64,000 bases of DNA, from NCBI GenBank assembly GCA_045116915.1, contig JBGUMQ010000046.1:1-64000 (forward strand). Reading direction: 5' to 3'. Below, in pieces: positions 24,214 to 32,592 of the stretch. This DNA is from UBA9732 sp045116915. Its GTDB lineage: Bacteria > Spirochaetota > Spirochaetia > Sphaerochaetales > Sphaerochaetaceae. Under the pieces are notes generated by a model. The model did not search any database and was not told where the DNA came from. It saw nothing but the letters and a program-made list of their open reading frames with translations. Within the stretch, counting starts at the first letter, position 1, and every line of letters begins with the position of its first letter. Made by a program: the position numbers and the translations under genes.

Positions 24214-25320
24214 ATGAAAGTCGAACTACAGAATTTGACAAAGGTTTTTCCCAGCAGACACGTCAAGGGAGTGGAAGTCACGGCCGTGAACAACTTCACG
24301 TTCACCATCCCCGACGGGAAGCTGGTGGGTCTCCTGGGACCCTCGGGATGCGGAAAGAGCACCACGCTCTACATGATCTGCGGACTTCACAAGCCCTCAA
24401 GCGGCAAGATCTTCTTCGGGGATGACGACGTCACGCTTCTTCCTCCGGAGAACAGGGGAGTAGGACTCGTCTTCCAGAACTACGCCCTGTATCCCCACAT
24501 GACGGTCAAGCAGAACATCCTGTTCCCGCTGCAGAACCTCAAGGGCACCGACAAGCTCACCAAGGAGGAGATGCTGGAGCGTGCGTACGAGTGCGCCAGG
24601 ATCGTCCAGATAGACGAGCTGATGGACCGCAAGCCCAACGAGCTCTCCGGAGGACAGCAGCAGCGTGTCGCGATCGCCCGCGCACTGGTCAAGATGCCGC
24701 GCGTCCTGCTTCTGGACGAGCCCCTTTCGAACCTGGATGCCAGACTCAGGCTCCAGACCAGGGAGGAGATCAAGAGGATCCAGAAGGAAACCGGGATCAC
24801 CACCGTATTCGTCACGCACGACCAGGAGGAGGCCATGAGCATCTCCGACATGATCGTCGTCATGAAGAAGGGAATAATCCAGCAGATCGGCAAGCCCCAG
24901 GATGTCTACAACAGCCCGGCCAACCTGTTCGTCGCCAAGTTCCTCGGAACCCCGCCCATCAACGTCTTCAACGGCCGCATCGAAGGTGGCAAGGTCTACA
25001 TCGGCTCGGAAGCCGTGCTCGATGCCCCCGGACTCCGCGACCAGGAAGTCCACATCGGAATCAGGCCCGAAGGCTTCATCCTCAAGGATGACGGCCCCTT
25101 CACATGCAGGATGTCCAGCGTTGAGGTCATGGGAAGGGACGTCAGCGTCGTCTCCGAGAACGATGCCTCACAGAACCCGGTCGTTCGCGCCATAATCGAT
25201 GCCGACAGCCTTGTCGACCCGGATGCGCAGACCGTCAGGTTCGCGATCAAGCCCAACAAGATCTTCCTCTTCGACAAGGAGACGGAGGAGCGCATCTTCC
25301 TGGGGAAGGCAAAGGAGTGA
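24214..25320 (+). CDS. Carbohydrate ABC importer ATPase (UgpC/MsmX/MalK type)
   Basis: A 368-aa cytoplasmic ATPase energising the importer encoded by the next three genes. Walker A GPSGCGKST, Q-loop FQNYALYPHMTV, signature LSGGQQQRVAIARAL, Walker B VLLLDEP, D-loop SNLDA and the switch His in FVTHDQEEA are present. The C-terminal ~120 residues form the TOBE/OB regulatory domain characteristic of MalK-like sugar importers. Its stop codon region supplies the AAGGAG ribosome-binding site for the first permease. Confidence 0.93.
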   Translation: MKVELQNLTKVFPSRHVKGVEVTAVNNFTFTIPDGKLVGLLGPSGCGKSTTLYMICGLHKPSSGKIFFGDDDVTLLPPENRGVGLVFQNYALYPHMTVKQNILFPLQNLKGTDKLTKEEMLERAYECARIVQIDELMDRKPNELSGGQQQRVAIARALVKMPRVLLLDEPLSNLDARLRLQTREEIKRIQKETGITTVFVTHDQEEAMSISDMIVVMKKGIIQQIGKPQDVYNSPANLFVAKFLGTPPINVFNGRIEGGKVYIGSEAVLDAPGLRDQEVHIGIRPEGFILKDDGPFTCRMSSVEVMGRDVSVVSENDASQNPVVRAIIDADSLVDPDAQTVRFAIKPNKIFLFDKETEERIFLGKAKE

Positions 25321-25326
25321 TCTGAG

Positions 25327-26283
25327 ATGTCGAACAGCATGGTAGAAAGCAGGCATCCCTGGAAGGCCTGGATTTATCTTTCCCCGGCTATCGCCCTCCT
25401 GCTGGTTTTCACGGTCTGGCCCATCATCAACACGGTGCGCATGGCCTTCCTGGAGAACTACAGCGGACTGAAGGCGGTCGGAGGAATGACATTCAAGTTC
25501 GGAGTCGGCAACTTCTCCAAGGTCCTGCAGTACAAGAAATTCATCCAGTGCATGAAGAACACGGTCCTGATCTGCTTCATCACCGTACCCGTCTCCACGA
25601 TACTGGCTCTGCTCATCTCGGTCGCGCTGAACTCCATCAAGCGGCTGCAGAAGTTCCTGCAGACGGTGTTCTTCCTGCCGTACGTCACGAACTCGATCGC
25701 CATCGGAATGGTCTTCGCGGCCATGTTCAACATAGTCGGAAGCTTCTACGGAACCGAGAACGAGCTGATCGTCACCGCCGGAATCGTGAACAACGTCATC
25801 GAGTTCTTCGGCGGAAAGGCCGTCAACTGGATCAACTACGGCTCGACATACGCCGCCAACATCACGGTCATGGTCATCTACATCGTGTGGAACGCGCTTC
25901 CGTTCAAGATCCTGATCCTGCTGGGCGGCCTGCAGAGCGTCAACAAGCAGTACTACGACGCGGCCAAGGTCGACGGCACATCCAGACGCAGGATCTTCAC
26001 CCGCATCACGGTGCCCCTCCTGTCGCCCATGATCATCTACGTCGTCATCACCGGATTCATCGGCGGATTCAAGGAGTACACAAGCATAGTCGGTATCTTC
26101 GGAGAATCGATGGGTCCCGCGGACGACGCCGGAAGGTTGAACACGATGGTCGGATTCATCTACGATTCGCTCGCAAGCAACAACCAGGGAAGGGCGAGTG
26201 CCGCGGCGCTCATCCTTTTCGGGCTCATCCTGATAGTCACGCTCGCACAGCTGTACGTCAGCAAGAAGCGTGTCCATTACTGA
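25327..26283 (+). CDS. ABC importer permease, MalF/UgpA type
   Basis: A 318-aa inner-membrane permease with about six TM helices. The cytoplasmic EAA loop reads AAKVDGTSRRRIFTRITVPLLSPM, the docking site for the ATPase. It begins six bases after the ATPase stop and ends ten bases before the second permease. Similarity is to the larger permease of group-1 carbohydrate importers. Confidence 0.9.
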   Translation: MSNSMVESRHPWKAWIYLSPAIALLLVFTVWPIINTVRMAFLENYSGLKAVGGMTFKFGVGNFSKVLQYKKFIQCMKNTVLICFITVPVSTILALLISVALNSIKRLQKFLQTVFFLPYVTNSIAIGMVFAAMFNIVGSFYGTENELIVTAGIVNNVIEFFGGKAVNWINYGSTYAANITVMVIYIVWNALPFKILILLGGLQSVNKQYYDAAKVDGTSRRRIFTRITVPLLSPMIIYVVITGFIGGFKEYTSIVGIFGESMGPADDAGRLNTMVGFIYDSLASNNQGRASAAALILFGLILIVTLAQLYVSKKRVHY

Positions 26284-26293
26284 GGAGGTCTCC

Positions 26294-27184
26294 ATGGCGG
26301 AACACATAGAGATAATGCATGAGAAGAACATGCAGAAGGAGACTTCCAGACAGCTGGTCCTGGCCGCCTCGGTCAAGGTCCTGGTGTACATCTTCCTTGT
26401 CATAATGGGTGTCGTCGTCCTGTTCCCGTTCTACTGGATGCTGAACTCGTCGCTGAAGACCCTCACGGAATACAGGCTCAGCGTGCCGACGTTCTTCCCC
26501 AGGAACGTCATGTTCAGCAACTATGCCGAGGCTTTCCAGGCCGCCAGCCTGGGCAGGCTGTTCATCAACACCATGATCGTCGGACTGGTGTCCACGGTCC
26601 TGTCGCTGGTGATCACGATCCTGTCGGCATTCGCGTTCGCCAGGCTCGAGTTCAAGGGCAAGAACGTCCTGTTCGCCGGTCTTCTGGCGACCATGATGAT
26701 CCCCGGCGAGCTCTTCACCATCACGAACTACACGACCGTCACCAACTTCGGATGGATCAACACGTACACGGTCCTCATCGTGCCGTTCCTGGTCAGCGTT
26801 TTCTACATCTACCTGCTCAGGCAGAACTTCCTCCAGATCCCGGACGAGCTCTACCTTGCGGCCAAGGTCGACGGAACCAGCGATTTCAAGTACCTGTGCA
26901 AGATCATGATCCCGCTGTCGCTCCCGACGCTGATCTCGATCACCATCCTCAAGATGATGGGTGCGTGGAACAGCTACATCTGGCCGCGTCTGGTCGCCAA
27001 CGACGCCAACCACAGGATGGTCACCAACGGACTGCGCAACGCCTTCCGCGATACGACCGGAGACGTCAACTACCCGGTTCAGATGGCCGCCGTCGCACTT
27101 GTCTCGGCACCGCTGTTTCTGGTTTTCATATTCCTCCGCAAGTACATCATGCGTGGCGTGAGCAGAAGCGGAATAAAAGGTTAA
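26294..27184 (+). CDS. ABC importer permease, MalG/UgpE type
   Basis: A 296-aa inner-membrane permease with about six TM helices and an EAA loop, AAKVDGTSDFKYLCKIMIPLSLP. ATG at 26294 follows GAGGAGGT at 26282-26289, which overlaps the previous stop codon. An in-frame start eight codons earlier would overlap that gene and lacks such a site. It completes the heterodimeric channel with the preceding gene. Confidence 0.92.
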   Translation: MAEHIEIMHEKNMQKETSRQLVLAASVKVLVYIFLVIMGVVVLFPFYWMLNSSLKTLTEYRLSVPTFFPRNVMFSNYAEAFQAASLGRLFINTMIVGLVSTVLSLVITILSAFAFARLEFKGKNVLFAGLLATMMIPGELFTITNYTTVTNFGWINTYTVLIVPFLVSVFYIYLLRQNFLQIPDELYLAAKVDGTSDFKYLCKIMIPLSLPTLISITILKMMGAWNSYIWPRLVANDANHRMVTNGLRNAFRDTTGDVNYPVQMAAVALVSAPLFLVFIFLRKYIMRGVSRSGIKG

Positions 27185-27219
27185 TCGGACTTTAAGTCTA
27201 TTTATAAAGGAGAAATAGT

Positions 27220-28635
27220 ATGAAGAAAACACTTCTGGTTGCACTGCTCCTCGTCGGAGCGCTGTTCGCCGTTTTCGCAAACGGAGACGAAGAGACGGCA
27301 ACTCCGGCAGCTGCAAGCTCAAAGGGTTTCCAGGTTCCCGCCACAGGTTATGACGGAAGCGATGTCACCATCACCTTCTACCACACGATGGGCACGAACC
27401 TCAGCACGGTTCTGGACGAGTACATCGTCGAGTTCAACAAGCTCTATCCGAACATCCACGTACAGTGGGAAGCCATCGGATCCTACGATGATGTCAGGGA
27501 CCAGATCAGCACGCAGATCTTTGTCGGAAGCCAGCCGAACATCGCCTACTGCTATCCCGACCACGTGGCCCTGTACAACATGGCCGGTGCTGTCGCCACA
27601 CTGGACAACCTGATCGACAGCAAAGTCGTCCAGACCAGAGCCGACGGCACGACAGAGATCCTCGGTCTGACCGATGAGCAGAAGGCCGACTTCATCGAAG
27701 GCTACTACAATGAAGGAAAGCAGTTCGGAGACGGACTCATGTACACCATGCCGCTGTCGAAGTCGACAGAGGTCCTGTACTACAACAAGACCTTCTTCGA
27801 TGAGCACGGAATCAAGGTTCCCACGACATGGGAGGAGATGGAGCAGGTCTGCGCACAGATCAAGGCGATCGATCCCAACTCGATCCCCCTCGGATACGAC
27901 TCCGAAGCCAACTGGTTCATCACGATGTGCGAGCAGTACCAGAGCCCGTACACAAGTGCCAACGAGCCCCATTACCTGTTCAACAACGAGACCAACGTCG
28001 CGTTCGTCAAGATGTTCCGCGACTGGTACCAGAAGGGCTATCTGACAACACAGAAGCTCTACGGTGCATACACATCCGGTCTGTTCACATCCACGACAGG
28101 CGTCACAAGCTACATGTCCATCGGTTCCTCCGCAGGTGCCACATACCAGAGACCTGCCAAGAACGCCGACGGAACATATCCGTTCGAAGTCGGAATCGCA
28201 ACCATCCCGCAGGTCTCCGAGAGCAACAGGAAGGTCATCTCACAGGGACCCAGCCTCTGCATCTTCGACAAGGCCGACCCGCAGGAAGTCGTCGCATCAT
28301 GGCTGTTCGTCAAGTACCTGACAACCACAGTCGAGTTCCAGGCCGAGTTCGGAATGGCATCCGGTTATGTCCCGGTCATCAAGTCCGTTGCCGAGAACGA
28401 GGTCTACGCCGACTTCCTTGCCAGCGCCGACGGCGGTGACTACGTGACGGCCCTTTCCGCAAAGGTCTGTCTGGAGCAGGAGGATGCCTACTACACATCA
28501 CCGGCATTCAACGGTTCCTCAACGGCCCGTGACCAGGTCGGAGCCCTTCTCCCGAAGTGTCTCACCCTCACGGACGACAACCAGATCAAAAAGGCATTCG
28601 AGGAAGCGATCGACGAGTGTGAGTACCACAACTGA
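27220..28635 (+). CDS. Extracellular solute-binding protein, family 1
   Basis: A 471-aa periplasmic binding protein for the importer upstream. The signal peptide is residues 1 to about 20 (MKKTLLVALLLVGALFAVFA). There is no lipobox Cys, so it should be soluble in the periplasm. The ITFYHTMG opening, the WEAIGSYDD and YNKTFFDEHGIKVPTTWEEM segments are typical of family-1 sugar-binding proteins. The ligand cannot be read from the sequence. Binding protein last in the operon and strongly biased codons suggest high expression. The next gene, encoding a secreted nuclease, starts 18 bases on. Confidence 0.92.
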   Translation: MKKTLLVALLLVGALFAVFANGDEETATPAAASSKGFQVPATGYDGSDVTITFYHTMGTNLSTVLDEYIVEFNKLYPNIHVQWEAIGSYDDVRDQISTQIFVGSQPNIAYCYPDHVALYNMAGAVATLDNLIDSKVVQTRADGTTEILGLTDEQKADFIEGYYNEGKQFGDGLMYTMPLSKSTEVLYYNKTFFDEHGIKVPTTWEEMEQVCAQIKAIDPNSIPLGYDSEANWFITMCEQYQSPYTSANEPHYLFNNETNVAFVKMFRDWYQKGYLTTQKLYGAYTSGLFTSTTGVTSYMSIGSSAGATYQRPAKNADGTYPFEVGIATIPQVSESNRKVISQGPSLCIFDKADPQEVVASWLFVKYLTTTVEFQAEFGMASGYVPVIKSVAENEVYADFLASADGGDYVTALSAKVCLEQEDAYYTSPAFNGSSTARDQVGALLPKCLTLTDDNQIKKAFEEAIDECEYHN

Positions 28636-28653
28636 GATCGGTAGGGCCCGGAT

Positions 28654-29946
28654 ATGCGCAAGTTGACTGCTGCGGTTGCTCTGCTGCTCACGACGATGCT
28701 TACAGCCTCGTTCCTGTTCGCCGCCGAAGGGGTGGACTACGCCTCCCAGGTGAAGCTGAACATGAACTCGGAGACCCTGAAACTGGAGGTCACCGTCGAC
28801 TCGTTCGTCGACGGCGACACCACCCATTTCAACGTCGACTCCCAGGATTTCCCGTCCGGGAAGGTCAAGGCCAGATACCTCGGTCTGAACACCCCGGAAT
28901 CCACGGGAAAGATAGAGGAGTACGGGAAGGCCGCGTCCAAGTTCACCCGCGAGAAGCTGGAGAACGCAAGTTCCATAATCATCGAGTCGGATGACGGCAA
29001 CTGGAACCCCGATTCATCAGGCGGAAGATACCTGGTGTGGGTCTGGTACCGCAACAGCGACAGGGAACAGTACCGCAACCTCAACATCGAACTGCTGCAG
29101 AATGGACTCGCACATGCATACTCGACCGCGAACAACCGGTACGGAACGGTCGCCATGGCCGCCCTCAACCAGGCGAAGGAACTCAAGCTGAACCTCTATT
29201 CCGGACAGAAGGACCCCGATTTCTACTACGGCGATGCCATCGAGCTCACGCTGAAGGAACTCAGGCTCAACATCCGGGACTACGAGGGCAAGAGCGTCGC
29301 CTTCGAGGGTGTCATCACCATGAACGACGGTGCCAGTGTCCACGTGGAGGACTACGACCCGGAGACAGGTCTCTACTACGGGATCTCCGTCTTCTACGGT
29401 TACAACCTCCCCGGAAAGGGGCTGGACATACTGTCGGTCGGAAACCGCTCGAGGATAGTGGGCAAGGTCCAGTACTACGAGAACGGCGAAATCTACCAGG
29501 TCGCGGGACTCACGTACAAGCAGATGAAACCCAAGGATCCGGCGAACATCCAGAAGATCAGCAGCGGTCACCAGGGGGCATATGTCCCCACGACCGCCGC
29601 GACACTCGCTTCCGAAGTCACTATCGGAACGGATGACGGACAGTCGGTCTACGCGTACGCGTACCTTGCCCTGGATACAACGGTATCCATGCACGGTCTG
29701 AAGGTCCTGGAGATCGGGACAGAGGACAATCCGGGCAGTTCCAGTGACGGAGCGCTGACAATGACCTGCGAACAGGACGGTTCGGAGGTCGTGGTCAGGA
29801 CGGCACCGCTGACGGACTCCTCCGGAAAGCGCATCACACAGGATGCGTTCGAGGGGAAGACAATAGACGTCAGGGGAATCGTCGCCGTCCATCACGGAAT
29901 CTATGAAATCAAGGTCCTTTCCGCAAAGGACATCACAGTTATTTAA
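28654..29946 (+). CDS. Secreted thermonuclease (SNase)-like protein with C-terminal OB-like domains
   Basis: A 430-aa exported protein. Signal peptide about 1-23 (ends FLFAA). Residues about 45-185 match staphylococcal nuclease: DSFVDGDTTHF, then KARYLGLNTPES holding equivalents of the catalytic Arg and Glu, and GGRYLVWVWY with the second Arg. The tail NLNIELLQNGLAHAY is also typical. The remaining ~240 residues contain two beta-rich segments ending in GKVQYYENGEIYQVAGL and GIVAVHHGIYEIKVL, like nucleic-acid-binding OB domains and resembling the repeats of the next protein. Predicted to cut extracellular DNA or RNA with Ca2+. It sits in an operon with an ABC importer. Confidence 0.82.
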   Translation: MRKLTAAVALLLTTMLTASFLFAAEGVDYASQVKLNMNSETLKLEVTVDSFVDGDTTHFNVDSQDFPSGKVKARYLGLNTPESTGKIEEYGKAASKFTREKLENASSIIIESDDGNWNPDSSGGRYLVWVWYRNSDREQYRNLNIELLQNGLAHAYSTANNRYGTVAMAALNQAKELKLNLYSGQKDPDFYYGDAIELTLKELRLNIRDYEGKSVAFEGVITMNDGASVHVEDYDPETGLYYGISVFYGYNLPGKGLDILSVGNRSRIVGKVQYYENGEIYQVAGLTYKQMKPKDPANIQKISSGHQGAYVPTTAATLASEVTIGTDDGQSVYAYAYLALDTTVSMHGLKVLEIGTEDNPGSSSDGALTMTCEQDGSEVVVRTAPLTDSSGKRITQDAFEGKTIDVRGIVAVHHGIYEIKVLSAKDITVI

Positions 29947-29958
29947 AGGAAGGAAAAA

Positions 29959-31314
29959 ATGAAGAGAACCATCATCATCCTGTCAGTTCTGGCACTCATG
30001 GTCGTTTTCGCAATGCCTGTCATGTCGATGGGTCTTGCAGAGGACATGCAGAAGGCCGGTTACATACTCCCGGGAACAGAGGTTGCCGAGGAGCCCAAGG
30101 TGGAGAGTCTGATCAAGGACGCCGCCGAGTTCGTCAAGGCCAACTACGACAAGAGCTCGAAGGCCTCTCCCGCACCCAGGACAACCGCTGATTTCGATGT
30201 CTACGACCGCATCACCATCAAGGGCCAGACATTCAAGATCCAGTGGGCCACAGACACAGAGTATGTCGTCGTCGAGCTCAAGGACAACGGAATCGTCACG
30301 ATCAACATCGCGGAGGATGCTCCGGAAGAGATCGTCTACAACCTCATCGCCGTCGTCACCGACGCCCAGGGCAACGAGATCGTCCTGAACATGCCCAAGA
30401 CACTGCCCCAGGGATCCAGCGATCCTTCGATGGAGGAGATCGTCTTCACGGCATACAAGCTCGCCGACGGAGAGGTCCTGCCCAAGGCCGTCAGGCTCAG
30501 CGGAAAGATCACATCGATCCCCACGGCCTACAGTGAGCAGTACGGCAACATCACGGTCAACATCCAGGTCTTCGCTCTCGCCGACTATCCCATCCAGTGC
30601 TACAGGCTCTCCGGAGAGGGCTGTGCCGACCTCAAGGAAGGCGATATCATCACCGTCGAGGGAAAGATCAAGAACTACAAGGGCACGATCGAGTTCGACA
30701 AGCCGGCTCTCGTCGGCATGGGAATCATCCCCGACCAGAGCGCAACGCTCGACGCCGCATTCAAGCTTGCTGACGGTGAGTCCATGATGGGTCTCCAGGT
30801 CCTGGTCGGAACAATCGATTCCATCCCGTCGGCATACAGCGAGCAGTACGGCAACATCACCGTCAACCTGGCCATCGGCGACAAGATCGTCCAGGCCTAC
30901 AGGCTCACAGGCGGTGCCGATCTCGCAGTCGGCGACACCATCACAGTCATCGGAACGATCAAGAACTACAAGGGCACGATCGAGTTCGACAAGGGCTGCA
31001 GATATGTCGGTGCCGATGATTACCTCTCGGTCAAGACACTGCTCAAGGCCTACCAGCTCGAGGACGGCAAGGCCCTCGAGGGTGCAAGGATGGTCAAGGG
31101 AACAATCGTGGCCATTCCGTCCGCATACAGCCCGGATTACGGCAACATCACCGTCAACATCCAGGTCGGCGGACTCGATGACCTGATCATCCAGTGCTAC
31201 AGACTCACAGGCGGTGCCGATCTTGAGATCGGAGACGAGATCGTCGTTTCAGGAAACATCAAGAACTACAAGGGCACGATCGAGTTCGACAAGAACTGCA
31301 CCTACGAGAAGTAA
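29959..31314 (+). CDS. Secreted protein with three near-identical OB-like repeats
   Basis: A 451-aa exported protein with a signal peptide (about 1-24). After a unique N-terminal part (25-155) come three repeats of about 85-90 residues, roughly at 164-248, 266-346 and 363-449. Each runs from a YKLADGE-like start through GxIxSIPxAYS, YGNITVN and CYRL to IKNYKGTIEFD. The repeats read as beta-strand rich and resemble OB-fold modules like those at the end of the adjacent nuclease. At the DNA level a 33-bp segment is identical in all three (30670-30702, 30961-30993, 31261-31293), indicating recent duplication or gene conversion. Function unknown; nucleic-acid binding for the neighbouring nuclease is the natural guess. 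A terminator follows. Confidence 0.75.
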   Translation: MKRTIIILSVLALMVVFAMPVMSMGLAEDMQKAGYILPGTEVAEEPKVESLIKDAAEFVKANYDKSSKASPAPRTTADFDVYDRITIKGQTFKIQWATDTEYVVVELKDNGIVTINIAEDAPEEIVYNLIAVVTDAQGNEIVLNMPKTLPQGSSDPSMEEIVFTAYKLADGEVLPKAVRLSGKITSIPTAYSEQYGNITVNIQVFALADYPIQCYRLSGEGCADLKEGDIITVEGKIKNYKGTIEFDKPALVGMGIIPDQSATLDAAFKLADGESMMGLQVLVGTIDSIPSAYSEQYGNITVNLAIGDKIVQAYRLTGGADLAVGDTITVIGTIKNYKGTIEFDKGCRYVGADDYLSVKTLLKAYQLEDGKALEGARMVKGTIVAIPSAYSPDYGNITVNIQVGGLDDLIIQCYRLTGGADLEIGDEIVVSGNIKNYKGTIEFDKNCTYEK

Positions 31315-31336
31315 GTACGGCATTCCGGTTCACATT

Positions 31337-31367
31337 ACGGCTCTCCGGCGACGGGGAGCCGTTTTTT
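31337..31367 (+). terminator. Terminator of the ABC-nuclease operon
   Basis: A 10-bp stem with one wobble pair (31337-31346 with 31353-31362), six-base loop, and a T-run at 31362-31367, 22 bases after the stop of the repeat protein. Confidence 0.88.
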
Positions 31368-31667
31368 GTCTGTAAGGAAACGGCAGGAAAGAAGGCGGTG
31401 CCAGAAAACGGCGATTGTGCGCAAGCTGTTCGCAACCTGTGAAGAGGCCAGCCGCAGCCAGGATGCCCGCGGCCCCTCAGCCAGGCGGGCTGACGCCAGC
31501 GGAGGTGCCAGGCTCTGCACAGGGTGTGAATCGGTTTGTGCATCATGAGGCGGCTATTTGTAGCTCCTCTTTTTTGGTGTCAACTTTTTATTTCATTCCA
31601 AATGATAATAGTTTAAAAAAGCAACCTTTTCCTTTAAATATAGCGATAATAGTTGTATCATGAGTTC
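31368..31667. other. 300-bp intergenic region: GC-rich palindromic part then AT-rich leader
   Basis: No coding frame looks real here. The first two thirds contain overlapping short inverted repeats: GCCCGC/GCGGGC at 31465-31470 and 31485-31490, and TCAGCC/GGCTGA at 31478-31483 and 31488-31494. From about 31560 the sequence becomes AT-rich, with T- and A-runs and a GATAAT at 31643-31648 that could be the -10 of the next gene. I see no match to a riboswitch or known small RNA. Confidence 0.5.
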
Positions 31668-32567
31668 ATGGACAAAACAGAAATCATCAAAACGTTGAAA
31701 GAATTGAGCGAGAATCTCAGAAGCCTTATCGAAAGTGCTGACAAAACACTTGCTTTTGCAGAAGGGAAAAGTCTGAACCTCAAAATCATCAGAGGAAAAC
31801 CCACATTCTATGGACGGACAGAGGATGGAAAGATGATTTATGTGAGCCCGTCGGATCAGAAACAGATAGAAGAGCTGGCAACCATATATCATGCCAAAAA
31901 GATCAGGTCCGCGGCATTGAAGGAGAAGAAGCAGATCGATGCCTGCCTGGCCATACTTGAGAAAGACCCGGATGCCTCTGATGTGGACAAGGCGGAAGAG
32001 AGAATCCCGGAGGCGATAATGAGGAACGCTGTTCTTTCCGAGCTTACGACTGAGGGCTATGCCCGCAAGTGGCAGGAAGGAAACAATGTCGTGAGGAAAT
32101 TCCGCTCCCACAAGAAAGACGATTACCATAAATATGAGACGATGAGAGGGGATTTCGTAGGCTCCAAAAGCGAAGTCATGATAGCGGACAGGCTGTACGC
32201 AAGAGGAATTCCCTATCATTATGAAATCGCGTTCACACCGGAGGTGGTGAGCGACAAGTCAAGACCGGTGTATGACGAGATTGGATTTGTCATCGGTTAT
32301 GAGGCATTGGGTTTCAGTCCTGATGCGGAGGATACACTTCATCCCGATTTCTATGTTCTCAACAAACGGACGCGCAAGGCGATATTCTGGGAGCATCTGG
32401 GGAAAATGGATGATTCCGAATACTGCAGGAAGAACTTCAACAGATTCATGCGGATCCTGGATGCGGGATACGTCATAGGAGAGGACCTGATTGTGACACA
32501 CGAGGATTCGAGACACCCGCTTCTGCCTCAGGATATAGATCGGATCATCGAGAAATATCTGATATGA
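31668..32567 (+). CDS. PD-(D/E)XK nuclease-like protein
   Basis: A 299-aa soluble protein. ATG at 31668 has only a weak TGAG upstream; a TTG at 31653 is an alternative. The N-terminal half is a charged, probably coiled helical region. The C-terminal half has the ordered pattern of a restriction-endonuclease-like fold: Glu near 169 in GSKSEVMIADRL, Asp near 227 in HPDFYVL, and Glu near 242 in IFWEHLG, followed by a YCRKNFNRF helix. The lysine usually following the second acidic residue is replaced here by His in WEH, as in a familiar subgroup of stand-alone proteins. Noticeably more AT-rich than its surroundings with an atypical leader, suggesting acquisition. Role in defence or DNA repair is inference. 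Confidence 0.6.
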   Translation: MDKTEIIKTLKELSENLRSLIESADKTLAFAEGKSLNLKIIRGKPTFYGRTEDGKMIYVSPSDQKQIEELATIYHAKKIRSAALKEKKQIDACLAILEKDPDASDVDKAEERIPEAIMRNAVLSELTTEGYARKWQEGNNVVRKFRSHKKDDYHKYETMRGDFVGSKSEVMIADRLYARGIPYHYEIAFTPEVVSDKSRPVYDEIGFVIGYEALGFSPDAEDTLHPDFYVLNKRTRKAIFWEHLGKMDDSEYCRKNFNRFMRILDAGYVIGEDLIVTHEDSRHPLLPQDIDRIIEKYLI

Positions 32568-32592
32568 TGGATTCTGAATCAGGGAGAAAAAC

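Noticed and set aside
31368..31560. SRP RNA, RNase P RNA or 6S RNA in the intergenic region
   Set aside because: None of the conserved cores I know for these RNAs is present on either strand.
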